Below are positions 19,706 to 28,102 of a stretch of 35,616 nucleotides of DNA, in pieces. The DNA comes from an uncultured Elioraea sp. (GTDB lineage Bacteria; Pseudomonadota; Alphaproteobacteria; Acetobacterales; Acetobacteraceae). How positions within the stretch are numbered: the first letter of the stretch is position 1; the number at the start of each line of letters is the position of its first letter. The stretch lies in contig CALFVI010000013.1 of assembly GCA_937928775.1 (NCBI GenBank), positions 1-35,616 of the forward strand, read 5' to 3'. Under the pieces are notes generated by a model. It was not told the origin of the DNA. It ran no database searches and saw only the letters and a program-made list of their open reading frames with translations. The translations under genes and the position numbers were made by a program.

Positions 19706-21007
19706 ATGACGAAACCGTTGCGTCTGCCGCACGCGCTTGGTCTCGGCCTCGCGGCGGCGATCCTGATCACCGCCAGGCCCGCTTTCGCCAACGGCGAGGA
19801 GGCGAAGATCGACTCCGGCGACATGGCCTGGATGCTAACTTCCACCGCGCTGGTGCTGATGATGACTATCCCCGGCGTTGCCCTCTTCTACGCCGGCATG
19901 GTGCGCAAGAAGAACGTTCTCGCCACCATGATGCAGTCCTTCGCCACCTGTGCCCTGATCACCATCGTCTGGATGGTTGCAGGCTATTCGCTGGCCTTCT
20001 CCGGCGATGGCGCCTACATCGGCGACCTCGGGCGGCTGTTCCTCTCCGGAATGACCGAGGCGTGGAACACGCCGAAGGAGGATATGACCATTACCGAGCC
20101 GATGTTCATGGTCTTCCAGATGACCTTCGCGATCATCACCGCCGCCCTGATCACCGGGGCGGTGGCCGATCGCATGAAGTTCTCCGCCCTCCTCCTTTTC
20201 CTCGCCCTGTGGTCGCTCTTCGTCTACAGCCCGGTCGCGCACTGGGTGTGGGGTGGTGGCTTCATGAGCGAGGACGGTGTGCTCGACTTTGCCGGCGGCA
20301 CGGTTGTGCACATCAACGCTGGAATTGCCGGGCTCGTTGCCTGCCTCGTCATCGGCAAGCGCAAGGGTTACGGCACCGAAAACATGGCGCCCTACAATCT
20401 GAGCCTGTCCGTCATTGGCGCCTCGCTGCTGTGGGTGGGCTGGTTCGGCTTCAACGCCGGCTCAGCCGTCGCCGCCAACGCCAACGCGGCGCTTGCCATG
20501 GCGGTCACCCAAATCGCGACCGCTGCCGGCGTGCTCGCCTGGATGTTCGCCGAGTGGGCTGTGAAGGGGAAGCCCTCTGTGCTGGGGGCCGTCTCCGGCG
20601 CGGTGGCGGGATTGGTCGGCATCACGCCTGCGGCGGGCTATGTCGCCCCGATGGGCGCGCTGATCATCGGTGCTGCGGCGGGCTTGCTCTCCTGGTGGGC
20701 CTCGACCGAACTGAAGAAGATGCTGAAGTACGACGACAGTCTCGACGTCTTCGGCGTGCATGGTGTGGCCGGCATCGTCGGTGCCGTCCTGACCGGGCTG
20801 TTCGCGGTAGAGGCGATTGGAGAGACCGCGGGCGGCGTAGGCCAGATGCTGATCCAGGCCTACGGTGTGGGTGTCACCATCGTCTACTGCGCCATCGCCT
20901 CCTTCATCCTGCTCAAGGTCGTCGACCTAATTGTCGGCTTGCGCGTGAGCGAAGAGGAGGAGGTGGAGGGGCTCGATACGGCCCTGCACGGCGAGCGCCT
21001 CGCCTGA
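19706..21007 (+). CDS. amtB: Ammonium transporter AmtB
   Basis: The 433-residue protein is an Amt/Mep/Rh channel in the inner membrane. A signal-like leader ends ITARPAFANGEE, followed by eleven hydrophobic helices. The two pore histidines are visible in GGTVVHINAGIAGLV and DVFGVHGVAGIVG, and the N-terminal IPGVALFYAGMVRKKNVL and GWFGFNAGSAVAANANAALA are family signatures. The C-terminal tail (VGLRVSEEEEVEGLDTALHG) is the conserved GlnK-docking region. ATG 19706 follows TGGGAG. It is co-transcribed with glnK. Confidence 0.96.
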   Translation: MTKPLRLPHALGLGLAAAILITARPAFANGEEAKIDSGDMAWMLTSTALVLMMTIPGVALFYAGMVRKKNVLATMMQSFATCALITIVWMVAGYSLAFSGDGAYIGDLGRLFLSGMTEAWNTPKEDMTITEPMFMVFQMTFAIITAALITGAVADRMKFSALLLFLALWSLFVYSPVAHWVWGGGFMSEDGVLDFAGGTVVHINAGIAGLVACLVIGKRKGYGTENMAPYNLSLSVIGASLLWVGWFGFNAGSAVAANANAALAMAVTQIATAAGVLAWMFAEWAVKGKPSVLGAVSGAVAGLVGITPAAGYVAPMGALIIGAAAGLLSWWASTELKKMLKYDDSLDVFGVHGVAGIVGAVLTGLFAVEAIGETAGGVGQMLIQAYGVGVTIVYCAIASFILLKVVDLIVGLRVSEEEEVEGLDTALHGERLA

Positions 21008-21065
21008 TCGGGCTGGAGGGGCGGGGTCAGATTCCGTCCTGCCCTCGCTGTTGGCGGACGATCAA

Positions 21066-21091
21066 CGCCCGGGCCGATGTCGGTCCGGGCG
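21066..21091. terminator. Long hairpin between convergent amtB and argB
   Basis: CGCCCGGGCCGA (21066-21077) pairs with TCGGTCCGGGCG (21080-21091), twelve positions with one G-T wobble, although the innermost pairs must open to form the loop. It lies between two convergent genes, 59 bases after the amtB stop and 9 bases before the argB stop. A short CCGTTT follows on the plus strand. This is the best terminator candidate in the window. Confidence 0.65.
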
Positions 21092-21100
21092 CGTGCCGTT

Positions 21101-22021
21101 TCAGGGGCGGATCAGCGTGCCCGCACCCTGTTCGGTGAAGAGTTCGAGCAAAATCGCATGCGGCACCCGCCCGTCGACGATCACCGCCGCCTCGGCACCG
21201 GCACGCACGGCGGCGAGGCAGTGCTCCACCTTCGGGATCATGCCGCCCGCGATCGTGCCGTCTTCGATCAGCCGTTCCGCCTCGGCCGCGGTGAGTTCGG
21301 GGATGAGTTTCCCGTCCTTGTCCAGCACGCCGGGCACATCGGTCAGCATCAGGAGGCGCTTGGCCTTGAGCGCGCCGGCAATCGCCCCCGCCACGGTGTC
21401 GGCGTTGATGTTGTAGGTCTTGCCGTCTGGGCCGAGGCCGACAGGGGCGATGACGGGCACGATCTCCGCCCCGCGCAGCGCCTCCAGCACGCGGGTGTCG
21501 ATCGCCTCCGGTTCGCCGACGAATCCGAGATCGAGCACGCGCTCGATATTCGATTCAGGGTCGCGCCTGGTGCGGGTGAGCTTGCGGGCGCGGATCAGTC
21601 CCGCATCCTTGCCGGAGATGCCAACCGCCATCACGCCCGCGCGGTTGATCAGAGCCGCGACCTGAGAGTTGACGGTGCCAGCGAGCACCATCTCCACCAC
21701 CTCGACCATCTTCTCGTCGGTGACGCGCAGCCCGTCGACGAAGGTCGATTTGATATCGAGCCGTTCCAGCATCGCGTTGATCTGCGGCCCCCCGCCATGC
21801 ACCACCACCGGGTGCAGCCCCGAGAGCTGCAGCCAGGCCACGTCGCGGCCGAAGGTGATGGCAAGCTCGTCATCGCCCATGGCGTGGCCGCCGTACTTGA
21901 TGACGACGGTGGCGTTGTCGTAGCGCAGCAGGAAGGGCAGCGCCTCGGAGAGGATGCGCGCCCTCTCCTCGCCGGTATGTTGCCGCGCCCCGTTCTGCCC
22001 CGTGCTGCGCCCTTTCGCCAT
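21101..22021 (-). CDS. argB: Acetylglutamate kinase
   Basis: ArgB phosphorylates N-acetylglutamate in arginine biosynthesis. The 306-residue protein shows [12 protein letters not shown] (42-53), [45 protein letters not shown] and [18 protein letters not shown]. An N-terminal helix (about residues 17-34) is typical of arginine-sensitive hexameric forms, so feedback inhibition and control by PII are likely; the glnK gene lies nearby on the other strand. ATG 22021 follows GGAGGG. It is last in the rpmH-yidC-engB string. Confidence 0.96.
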   Translation of the reverse strand: MAKGRSTGQNGARQHTGEERARILSEALPFLLRYDNATVVIKYGGHAMGDDELAITFGRDVAWLQLSGLHPVVVHGGGPQINAMLERLDIKSTFVDGLRVTDEKMVEVVEMVLAGTVNSQVAALINRAGVMAVGISGKDAGLIRARKLTRTRRDPESNIERVLDLGFVGEPEAIDTRVLEALRGAEIVPVIAPVGLGPDGKTYNINADTVAGAIAGALKAKRLLMLTDVPGVLDKDGKLIPELTAAEAERLIEDGTIAGGMIPKVEHCLAAVRAGAEAAVIVDGRVPHAILLELFTEQGAGTLIRP

Positions 22022-22071
22022 CGCCCCCTCCGGCACACTCCCGCGCGGCTTAGGCTTCGGGCAGCGGCGGG

Positions 22072-22743
22072 TCAAGCGCGGGCAAGGGAGGCGAGCTCGG
22101 CGCGCAACTCCGCGATTCCTGTCCCCGTCTCGGCGCTGGTCGCGAGCACAAGCGGGTGGGCTGCGGTGTGGCCGCGCGCCACCGCCTCAGCCCGCCGCCG
22201 CATCGCCTCCAGCACCGGCGGTTTGACCTTGTCGCTCTTCGTCAGCGCGATCTGGTAGGCAACCGCAGCCTCGTCGAGCACGCGCATGGCCGCCTCATCG
22301 GCTGGCTTGAAGCCCACGCGCGCGTCGATGAGCAGCACCACCCGGCGCAAGGAGGGGCGGCCGCGCAGGTAGGCGAACATCGTGCCCTCCCACGCCTTGC
22401 GCACCGATTTCGCCACCTCGGCATAACCATAGCCCGGCATATCGACCAGCGTGAGGCGCGCGCCGAGGTCGAAAAAGACGAGCTCGCGCGTCCGCCCCGG
22501 GGTGGCCGACACGCGAGCAAGCCCCCGGCGCCCCGTCAGCGCGTTGAGCAGGGACGATTTCCCGACATTGGAGCGGCCGGCGAAGGCGACCTCCGGCAGG
22601 CCGGTCGGGGGGAGCTGGTCGAGCGTGCGGGCGGCAGCGACGAAGCGGGCCTCGGTTGCAAACAGCAACCGCCCGGCCTCGAGAAGTGCCGCGCGCTCCG
22701 CCGCGTCCTTCGCCTCCGCAAGCCCTGCGGGCAGAGCAATCAC
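22072..22743 (-). CDS. engB: Ribosome biogenesis GTPase EngB/YsxC/YihA
   Basis: EngB is a small GTPase needed for late 50S assembly. In the 223-residue form the G1 motif is [15 protein letters not shown] (55-69), G3 is [11 protein letters not shown]4 is TKSD, and G5-like TSAETGTGI follows. GTG 22743 is preferred because it overlaps the yidC stop by four bases (GTGA), has AGGCGG ahead and gives the usual family length; ATG 22797 would add 18 unconserved residues. It lies between yidC and argB, as in many alphaproteobacteria. Confidence 0.93.
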   Translation of the reverse strand: MIALPAGLAEAKDAAERAALLEAGRLLFATEARFVAAARTLDQLPPTGLPEVAFAGRSNVGKSSLLNALTGRRGLARVSATPGRTRELVFFDLGARLTLVDMPGYGYAEVAKSVRKAWEGTMFAYLRGRPSLRRVVLLIDARVGFKPADEAAMRVLDEAAVAYQIALTKSDKVKPPVLEAMRRRAEAVARGHTAAHPLVLATSAETGTGIAELRAELASLARA

Positions 22744-24527
22744 GTCTTTGCCGCCTGCGGCGCCTGCTGTCCCGCCACCCGCCGCATGATCAACCATTGT
22801 TGGGCAATGGAGAGGATGTTGTTCCACGACCAGTAGATGACGAGCCCGGCCGGGAAGGAGGCCAGCATGAAGGTGAAGATGAAGGGCATCAGCATGAACA
22901 CCTTCTGCTGGATGGGGTCGGGCGGGGCGGGGTTCAGCTTCTGCTGCAGATACATCGTCACCCCCATGAACAGAGGCCAGATACCGAGATGGAGGAACGG
23001 CCCGATGATGGGGATGACGGTGGGGTCAAAGGGGATGAGGCCGAACAGGTTGAAGATGTTGGTCGGATCGGGCGCAGAGAGGTCCTGGATCCAGCCGAAG
23101 AACGGCGCGTGCCGCATCTCAATGGTGACGAACAGAACCTTGTAGAGGGCGAAGAAGACTGGAATCTGCAGCAGGATGGGCAGGCAACCCGAGACGGGGT
23201 TCACCTTCTCGCGCTTGTAGAGCGCCATCATTTCCTGCTGCATTTTGGTGGGGTCGTCCTTGTACCTCTCCTTCAGCTCCTGCATCTGGGGTGCAAGAAG
23301 CTTCATCTTGCTCATCGAGCGGTAGGACTTGTTGGCGAGAGGGAAGAACAGGACCTTCAGGAACAGGGTGAAGATCAGGATCGCCACCCCGTAGTTCCCA
23401 GTCAGTTGGTGCAGCCAGTGCAGCGCGGCGAAGAACGGGCGCGTGAGAAAGTAGAACCAGCCCCAATCAATCGCCTTATCGAAGCCCGGCACGTTGAGCT
23501 GGGCGGCGACGCGGTCGATCACCGCCACCTCCTTCGCCCCCGCAAACAGGTGAGTGCGCGAGGAGGTAGAGAGGCCGGGGCCGATCACCTTGTCGCCGGC
23601 GAGAAAGTCGATTTGGTAGCGCGGCTGCGCACCCTCTGTGATAACGCGCCAGGTAAAGATGGTGGTCTGCGTCTGGTCCGGGATCAGCGCGCCGAGCCAG
23701 TACTTATCGGTGAAGCCGGCCCAACCACCGCGCCCTTCGCGCTGGAACGAGATGCCGCCGCGCTTCTGCGCCTCATCCCGCGCCTCCTGGTAGGTCTGTT
23801 CGGTGAGCCTGCCGTCGAAGACGCCGGCAAGCCCCTCGTGCGAGATGAAGAACCCGCCTGTTTGCGGCGTGTATTCGCGGCGCACCCGCGCCCAGGGGTT
23901 CACCGCCACCGGGCCAGCCCCGCTGTTCGTTACCCGCTGTTCGACCGTGAACAAGAAGTGGTCGTCGACCGCGAGAATAATCTCAAACCTCTGGCCCTGG
24001 CCGTTGTCCCAGGAGAGGGTGATCGGCCGGCCCGGGGTCAACACGTTGGCCGAGGTTTGCCAAATCGTGTCCGGGCCGGGCACGACAACGTCGCCGCCCA
24101 CCGCCGCCCAGCCGAACTGGGCAAAATAGGCCTCCGGGGTTCCCCGCGGGGTGAACAGCCGCACGCGGTCCGAGGCGGGGTCGGGTGTGACGCCGAAGCG
24201 GCGGAGCGAGATGTCGTCGATGACCGCACCGGCGAGGTTCACCGAGCCCTCGATCTCCGGCGTTTCGATCCGCACGCGGAGAGAGGCGGGGATGGAGGGC
24301 GCAGCGACAGCCGCCGGGCCCATCCCCGGCGCCGGCGCGGCGAGGGAGGGAGCGGTACCGGGTGCTTCAGCGGCCGCCCTTTCGGCCTCGATGCGCGCGA
24401 TCTCGGCAAGTTCCGCCTGGCGGGCGCGTTCGGCCTCGCGGATGGGCTGGTTCCAGAAAATCTCAAACAGGAACAGAATGACAATGGAGATGCTGATCGC
24501 AAGGATCAGCCGCTTCTGGTCGACCAT
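22740..24527 (-). CDS. yidC: Membrane protein insertase YidC
   Basis: YidC inserts and folds inner membrane proteins, alone or with SecYEG. The 595-residue protein has the N-terminal anchor MVDQKRLILAISISIVILFLFE, the large periplasmic domain (about 60-340), and the conserved core with LTGNYGVAILIFTLFLKVLFFP, the cytosolic hairpin region LAPQMQELKERYKDDPTKMQ and GCLPILLQIPVFFALYKVLF. The last helices contain ASFPAGLVIYWSWNNILSI. The basic residue of the substrate groove lies in the first core helix region. ATG 24527 agrees with the family start. yidD ends 13 bases upstream. Confidence 0.96.
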   Translation of the reverse strand: MVDQKRLILAISISIVILFLFEIFWNQPIREAERARQAELAEIARIEAERAAAEAPGTAPSLAAPAPGMGPAAVAAPSIPASLRVRIETPEIEGSVNLAGAVIDDISLRRFGVTPDPASDRVRLFTPRGTPEAYFAQFGWAAVGGDVVVPGPDTIWQTSANVLTPGRPITLSWDNGQGQRFEIILAVDDHFLFTVEQRVTNSGAGPVAVNPWARVRREYTPQTGGFFISHEGLAGVFDGRLTEQTYQEARDEAQKRGGISFQREGRGGWAGFTDKYWLGALIPDQTQTTIFTWRVITEGAQPRYQIDFLAGDKVIGPGLSTSSRTHLFAGAKEVAVIDRVAAQLNVPGFDKAIDWGWFYFLTRPFFAALHWLHQLTGNYGVAILIFTLFLKVLFFPLANKSYRSMSKMKLLAPQMQELKERYKDDPTKMQQEMMALYKREKVNPVSGCLPILLQIPVFFALYKVLFVTIEMRHAPFFGWIQDLSAPDPTNIFNLFGLIPFDPTVIPIIGPFLHLGIWPLFMGVTMYLQQKLNPAPPDPIQQKVFMLMPFIFTFMLASFPAGLVIYWSWNNILSIAQQWLIMRRVAGQQAPQAAKT

Positions 24528-24540
24528 GTCGTTCGCGCCT

Positions 24541-24780
24541 TCAGGGGCTGTCGCAGCGCCGCGGCGGCACCGGGTCGTGCCCGCCCGCGCACCAGGGGTT
24601 GCAGCGCAGGATGCGCCAGGCGGCAAGCCCCGCCCCCTTCACCGCACCGTGGGTGGCAATCGCCTCCTTCGCATACTCGGAGCAGGAGGGGACGAAGCGG
24701 CAGTTGGCGCCGAGCACGGGCCGGATCGTCCACTGGTAGGCGGTGATGCCTGCGCGCAGGAGATGGGCGAGAGGGCTCAT
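24541..24780 (-). CDS. yidD: Membrane protein insertion efficiency factor YidD
   Basis: The 79-residue protein is a typical YidD, which acts at the membrane in support of YidC. It has LLRAGITAYQWTIRPVLG, the hallmark CRFVPSCSEYAKEAI, and RILRCNPWCAGGHDPVP. ATG 24780 overlaps the rnpA stop by four bases, and the gene stands between rnpA and yidC. Confidence 0.95.
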   Translation of the reverse strand: MSPLAHLLRAGITAYQWTIRPVLGANCRFVPSCSEYAKEAIATHGAVKGAGLAAWRILRCNPWCAGGHDPVPPRRCDSP

Positions 24781-25094
24781 GCCGCGCCGATCCGTGCGAG
24801 GCCCTGGCGAAGATCGTCGACCAGGAGGGCGAAGGGTCGATCGAGGGTGGCGGCGCGGCCGATCAGCACCAGGTCCCACCCCGCGGGCCCTGGGCGAAGC
24901 ACCGCATCGGCCGCTGCGCGCAGCCTGCGCCGCGCCCGGTTGCGCTTGACCGCTCCCCCCACCTTGCGCGAGCAGGTGAAGCCGAGCCGGGTCGCCGCAC
25001 GGCCCTCGACCTTCAACCCCTGCAGCACAAGCCCCGGCATGGATGCTTTCCGACCTTTCGCCGCCACCGCCAGGAACTCCGCGCGACGCGTCAT
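24777..25094 (-). CDS. rnpA: Ribonuclease P protein component
   Basis: RnpA is the protein subunit of RNase P, which trims the 5' leader of pre-tRNA. The 105-residue protein starts TRRAEFLAVAAKGRKAS, has RLGFTCSRKVGGAV and then the basic RNR helix KRNRARRRLRAA, followed by DLVLIGRAATLDRPFA. ATG 25094 is chosen since the sequence is family-like from there. It lies 37 bases after rpmH and overlaps yidD by four bases. Confidence 0.93.
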   Translation of the reverse strand: MTRRAEFLAVAAKGRKASMPGLVLQGLKVEGRAATRLGFTCSRKVGGAVKRNRARRRLRAAADAVLRPGPAGWDLVLIGRAATLDRPFALLVDDLRQGLARIGAA

Positions 25095-25131
25095 CCGCTC
25101 CGGCGCCGGAGGCCGGCCGGCGGAGCCGGGC

Positions 25132-25269
25132 TCAGGCGGAGAGGCGCTTGCGCCCCTTGGCACGGCGCTGAGCCAGCACCTTCCGCCCACCCGCCGTGCG
25201 CATGCGGGCGCGAAAGCCATGCCGGCGCTTGCGGACGAGCTTGCTCGGCTGATAGGTGCGCTTGGTCAC
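25132..25269 (-). CDS. rpmH: 50S ribosomal protein L34
   Basis: The 45-codon frame encodes [20 protein letters not shown] followed by [20 protein letters not shown] and KRLSA, which is a complete, highly conserved L34. It uses a GTG start at 25269 with GGAGAG six bases ahead. The gene heads the classical rpmH-rnpA-yidD-yidC string and has a sigma-70-like promoter upstream. Confidence 0.97.
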   Translation of the reverse strand: MTKRTYQPSKLVRKRRHGFRARMRTAGGRKVLAQRRAKGRKRLSA

Positions 25270-25358
25270 GACGAACTCTCCATTCCAGGCGAAAGCTGGA
25301 ACCACGATAGCGTGGTGCGCCGGCGTCTTTCCCTCGCCGCCGCTCTTCGTTCCCGGCG

Positions 25359-25388
25359 GCTATAGCCACGAGGTGCATGTGGGGTCAA
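25359..25388 (-). promoter_or_regulatory. Sigma-70-like promoter of rpmH
   Basis: On the minus strand TTGACC (complement of 25383-25388) is separated by 18 bases from TATAGC (complement of 25359-25364). This is a good match for a housekeeping promoter and lies about 90 bases before the L34 start. It overlaps the proposed start of the divergent TVP38-type gene. Confidence 0.55.
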
Positions 25389-26252
25389 CGCCGGGGTCGA
25401 CGCGGCGGGATTGCGGGCGATGAGGCTGACGAGCGCTGCGCGCCCGCCTGGTCGGCGAAGCGCGCCCGCTTGCCGCCTCTGCCGTTTCTTCCCGAGCGGC
25501 AGGCATCGCCATGGCGGGGTTGGCGGGCCGTGTGGCTGCGCTGGACGCTGATCACCCTGGCGGCGGCTCTCGCGGTCGGGCTGGTGATGAGCGGGGCAGT
25601 CTACCAGTTCTCGCCCAAGGCACGGCTTCTTGCCCGAGGCACTGCCGGCGCGCCATGCGGAGCTTCACGCGCGCGTGTCGCAGGCACCAATCGAGGCGGC
25701 TGCCGTGTTCGTTGTCTTCTACGGGGCGGTGGTCGCGGCCTCGTTGCCCGTAGGCGTCTTCTTCACCGTGGCGAGTGGGCTGCTGTTCGGCCCTGGTTGG
25801 GCACGGCGCTCTCCGTGCGCGGGGCCTTGGGCGGCGCGATCGCGATCTTCCTTGCTGTGCGCACCGCGTCTGCCCCGCTTGTTGCGCGCCACGCCGCGCG
25901 CCTGGTTGCGCAAATCCGCCCGAGGGTCGAGTGCGATAGTGCCTTCTACCTCCTGTTCCTGCGCCTGGTTCCACTGGCGCCCTTCTGGCTGGTCAACAGC
26001 GCGTCGGCGCTCATCGGCATGCGGCTTGGTCCCTATGCGCTCGCCACGCTGATCGGCGTCGTGCCAGCCGGCTTCGTCTACGCTGGGCTCTGGGCGGCGG
26101 CAGGCAGAGTGCTGACCACAGGAATGCGCCTTGATCTCGACCTCGCCCTCTCGCCGTCTGTTCTGCTGCCTCTCGTCAGGTTTGGCGTGCTCGCCCTGTT
26201 GCCCGTCCTCTGCCGGCACGGGGCTGCCAAGCGCTGGGTGCGCGATGACTGA
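25377..26252 (+). CDS. TVP38/TMEM64-family membrane protein with a compensated double frameshift
   Basis: The beginning (WLRWTLITLAAALAVGLVMSG, about 53-73) and the end (YLLFLRLVPLAPFWLVNSAS and following helices) are those of a TVP38/TMEM64 (SNARE-associated/DedA-like) inner membrane protein. Between about 25630 and 25794 this frame gives an Arg/Gly-rich nonsense segment, while the neighbouring frame gives the expected PARHAELHARVSQAP, FVVFYGAVVAASLPVGVFFT and VASGLLFGP. One extra base near CTTCTTGCCC (about 25625-25634) and one missing base near GGCCCTGG (about 25789-25795) would explain it. The frame stays open because the two shifts cancel. It may be two sequence errors or a damaged gene. 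The 5' end is uncertain; GTG 25530 is another candidate start. It overlaps the downstream flavoprotein start by eight bases, a frequent pairing. Confidence 0.65.
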   Translation: MWGQRRGRRGGIAGDEADERCAPAWSAKRARLPPLPFLPERQASPWRGWRAVWLRWTLITLAAALAVGLVMSGAVYQFSPKARLLARGTAGAPCGASRARVAGTNRGGCRVRCLLRGGGRGLVARRRLLHRGEWAAVRPWLGTALSVRGALGGAIAIFLAVRTASAPLVARHAARLVAQIRPRVECDSAFYLLFLRLVPLAPFWLVNSASALIGMRLGPYALATLIGVVPAGFVYAGLWAAAGRVLTTGMRLDLDLALSPSVLLPLVRFGVLALLPVLCRHGAAKRWVRDD

Positions 26253-27681
26253 GGCGGATCTCGTCGTCATCGGCGGCGGTGCGGCGGGGCTCTCGGTCGC
26301 GGCCGGAGCCGCACAGCTCGGCGCGCGCGTGGTGCTGATCGAGCGCGCGGCTTTGGGCGGGGAGTGCTTGAACGCGGGCTGCGTGCCCTCCAAGGCGCTG
26401 CTTGCCGCCGCGCGCCGCGTGGCGATGGCGCGGGAGGCAGAACGATACGGGTTGAGGACGGAAGGCGCGATCGATGTCGCCGCCGTCATGGCCGATGTGC
26501 GTCGCGCCATCGCTGACGTCGCGCCGAACGCTTCCGCGCATCGATACCGGGGGCTCGGCGCGCGCGTTGTCTCGGGCGAGGCGCGCTTCGCCGGGCGGGA
26601 TCGCGTGCTCGCAGATGGTGAAACGATCGCGGCGCGTTTCATCGTCATCGCCACCGGCACGCGCCCGGCGATTCCTCCGATCCCCGGTCTTGAGCGGGTG
26701 GCGTTCCTGACCAACGAGAACCTTTGGTCACTCGACCGTCTGCCAGCGCACCTGATCGTGCTCGGCGCAGGCGCGATGGGGCTCGAGATGGCGCAGGCCT
26801 TCGCCCGGCTGGGCAGTCGCGTCACCGTGCTCGAGGCTGGGCGGGCGGTCGCGCGCGAGGATGAGGAACTGGTGGCGGGGCTTCTGCTCGCTCTCCGCCA
26901 GGAGAGTGTCGTGGTGCGCGAGGGCGTGCGGATCGCGCGCGTCGCGCCCGAGCCAGCGGGCCTCGCCGTCCTGCTCGAGGCGGCTGAGGGGAGAAAGGAG
27001 CGCCTCGTCGGAAGCCACCTCCTGCTCGCCACTGGGCGGACGCCGAACCTCGAGGGGCTCCGCCTCGAGCATGCCAGTATCGAAACAACGCCATACGGCA
27101 TCCGCGTCGACCGCTCTTTGCGCAGCCTCTCCAACCACCGCGTCTTCGCTGCCGGCGACATCGCCGACATCGCTGGGGTCGGCCCGCAGCGTTTCACCCA
27201 TGCCGCCTCGCACCATGCAGAGGTGATCCTGCGGCGCGTGCTGTTCCGTCTGCCTGCGAAAATCGATCCCGAAACGATCCCGCGCTGCCTCTACACAGAC
27301 CCAGAACTCGCTTCCGTAGGTCTAACCGAGGCCGCAGCACGGGCACGAGGCCGTGCCAATCTCGCCATTCTGCGCTGGCCGATCGCCGAGACTGATCGCG
27401 CAGCGACCGAAGGCGTGCGGCATGGCCTCGTCAAGATCATCGCCAACCGGCGCGGGCGCGTGCTCGGTGCTGGCGTGCTTGCTCCGCACGCGAGCGAGAT
27501 TATCGGTCTGCTGGCGCTCGCCATCCGCCAAGGCGTGTCGGTCGCCACGCTGGCCGATCTCGTGCTTCCCTACCCGACGTATGCGGAAGGCGTGAAACGC
27601 GTCGCCGGCAACTTTTTCGCCCCGCGTCTTTTCTCACCGATGACACGACGACTGGTGCGCCTCTTACTCCGCCTGCCCTGA
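26245..27681 (+). CDS. MerA/Lpd-like FAD-dependent disulfide oxidoreductase, TVP38-linked
   Basis: The 478-residue protein is a pyridine nucleotide-disulfide oxidoreductase. It has the FAD loop VVIGGGAAGLSVAAGAAQLG (7-26), the redox pair C41/C46 in GGECLNAGCVPSKAL, the NAD(P)H loop VLGAGAMGLEMAQAFARLG, and the second FAD motif VFAAGDIADI. At the C terminus the catalytic His-Pro-Thr of dihydrolipoamide dehydrogenases is replaced by Y443-Pro-Thr with E448 (VLPYPTYAEGVK), as in mercuric reductase. However, the C-terminal Cys-Cys pair of MerA is absent and there is no N-terminal metal-binding domain. It is therefore neither a standard Lpd nor a full MerA; the substrate is unknown. ATG 26245 overlaps the TVP38 stop. 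Confidence 0.85.
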   Translation: MTEADLVVIGGGAAGLSVAAGAAQLGARVVLIERAALGGECLNAGCVPSKALLAAARRVAMAREAERYGLRTEGAIDVAAVMADVRRAIADVAPNASAHRYRGLGARVVSGEARFAGRDRVLADGETIAARFIVIATGTRPAIPPIPGLERVAFLTNENLWSLDRLPAHLIVLGAGAMGLEMAQAFARLGSRVTVLEAGRAVAREDEELVAGLLLALRQESVVVREGVRIARVAPEPAGLAVLLEAAEGRKERLVGSHLLLATGRTPNLEGLRLEHASIETTPYGIRVDRSLRSLSNHRVFAAGDIADIAGVGPQRFTHAASHHAEVILRRVLFRLPAKIDPETIPRCLYTDPELASVGLTEAAARARGRANLAILRWPIAETDRAATEGVRHGLVKIIANRRGRVLGAGVLAPHASEIIGLLALAIRQGVSVATLADLVLPYPTYAEGVKRVAGNFFAPRLFSPMTRRLVRLLLRLP

Positions 27682-27690
27682 GCAAAGGCG

Positions 27691-28098
27691 TCAGTTCAGC
27701 CGGGCCGGGCGCTCCGTCACGTCCAGCGCGAAGGGAGGGATCACGACGTCGAAGGCTTCCCCGGTCGCGCACACCACCATGTGGTAGAAGCCGCGCATGA
27801 AGCCCGAGGGGGTCGCAAGCGGCGTGCCCGAAGTGTAGCGGAACGCCTCGCCCGGGGCGAGGACAGGCTGTTCGCCGACCACGCCCGGGCCGTGCACGCG
27901 CTGCGTGCGCCCTTGGGAGTCCGTGATGATCCAAGTGCGGCGGAGCAGCTGCACCGTCTCCGCCCCTTCGTTGGCGATCGTCACGTGGTAGGCCCAAACC
28001 CACCGGCCCTCGGCGGGCTCGGACTGGTCGGGCAGATATTCGGGGTGGACGGTGACACGGATGCCGCGCGTCACTTCAGTGTAGGAAGGGCCGACCAC
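27691..28098 (-). CDS. apaG: ApaG domain protein
   Basis: ApaG (CorD) is a small beta-sandwich protein of about 125-135 residues associated with Co/Mg resistance and Ap4A metabolism; its function is unsettled. This 135-residue form has VTRGIRVTVHPEYLPDQS, WVWAYHVTIANEGAETVQLL, RTWIITDSQGRTQRVHGPGV and the conserved GEAFRYTSGTPLATPSGFM. GTG 28098 is favoured because GGAG lies seven bases ahead and only four bases separate it from the metZ stop; a GTG at 28125 would overlap metZ. It is probably co-transcribed with metZ. Confidence 0.92.
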   Translation of the reverse strand: MVGPSYTEVTRGIRVTVHPEYLPDQSEPAEGRWVWAYHVTIANEGAETVQLLRRTWIITDSQGRTQRVHGPGVVGEQPVLAPGEAFRYTSGTPLATPSGFMRGFYHMVVCATGEAFDVVIPPFALDVTERPARLN

Positions 28099-28102
28099 GG
28101 TG

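Noticed and set aside
22656-24746. A 696-codon plus-strand open frame opposite yidC and engB
   Set aside because: The sequence is His/Arg/Glu-rich and unlike any family; yidC, engB and yidD on the minus strand have full motifs.
25095-25400. Chromosome origin next to rpmH
   Set aside because: No DnaA-box cluster or AT-rich stretch is visible and dnaA is absent; in alphaproteobacteria the origin is usually elsewhere.
26245-27681. Mercuric reductase (merA)
   Set aside because: The C-terminal Cys-Cys pair and the heavy-metal domain are missing and no mer genes are near.
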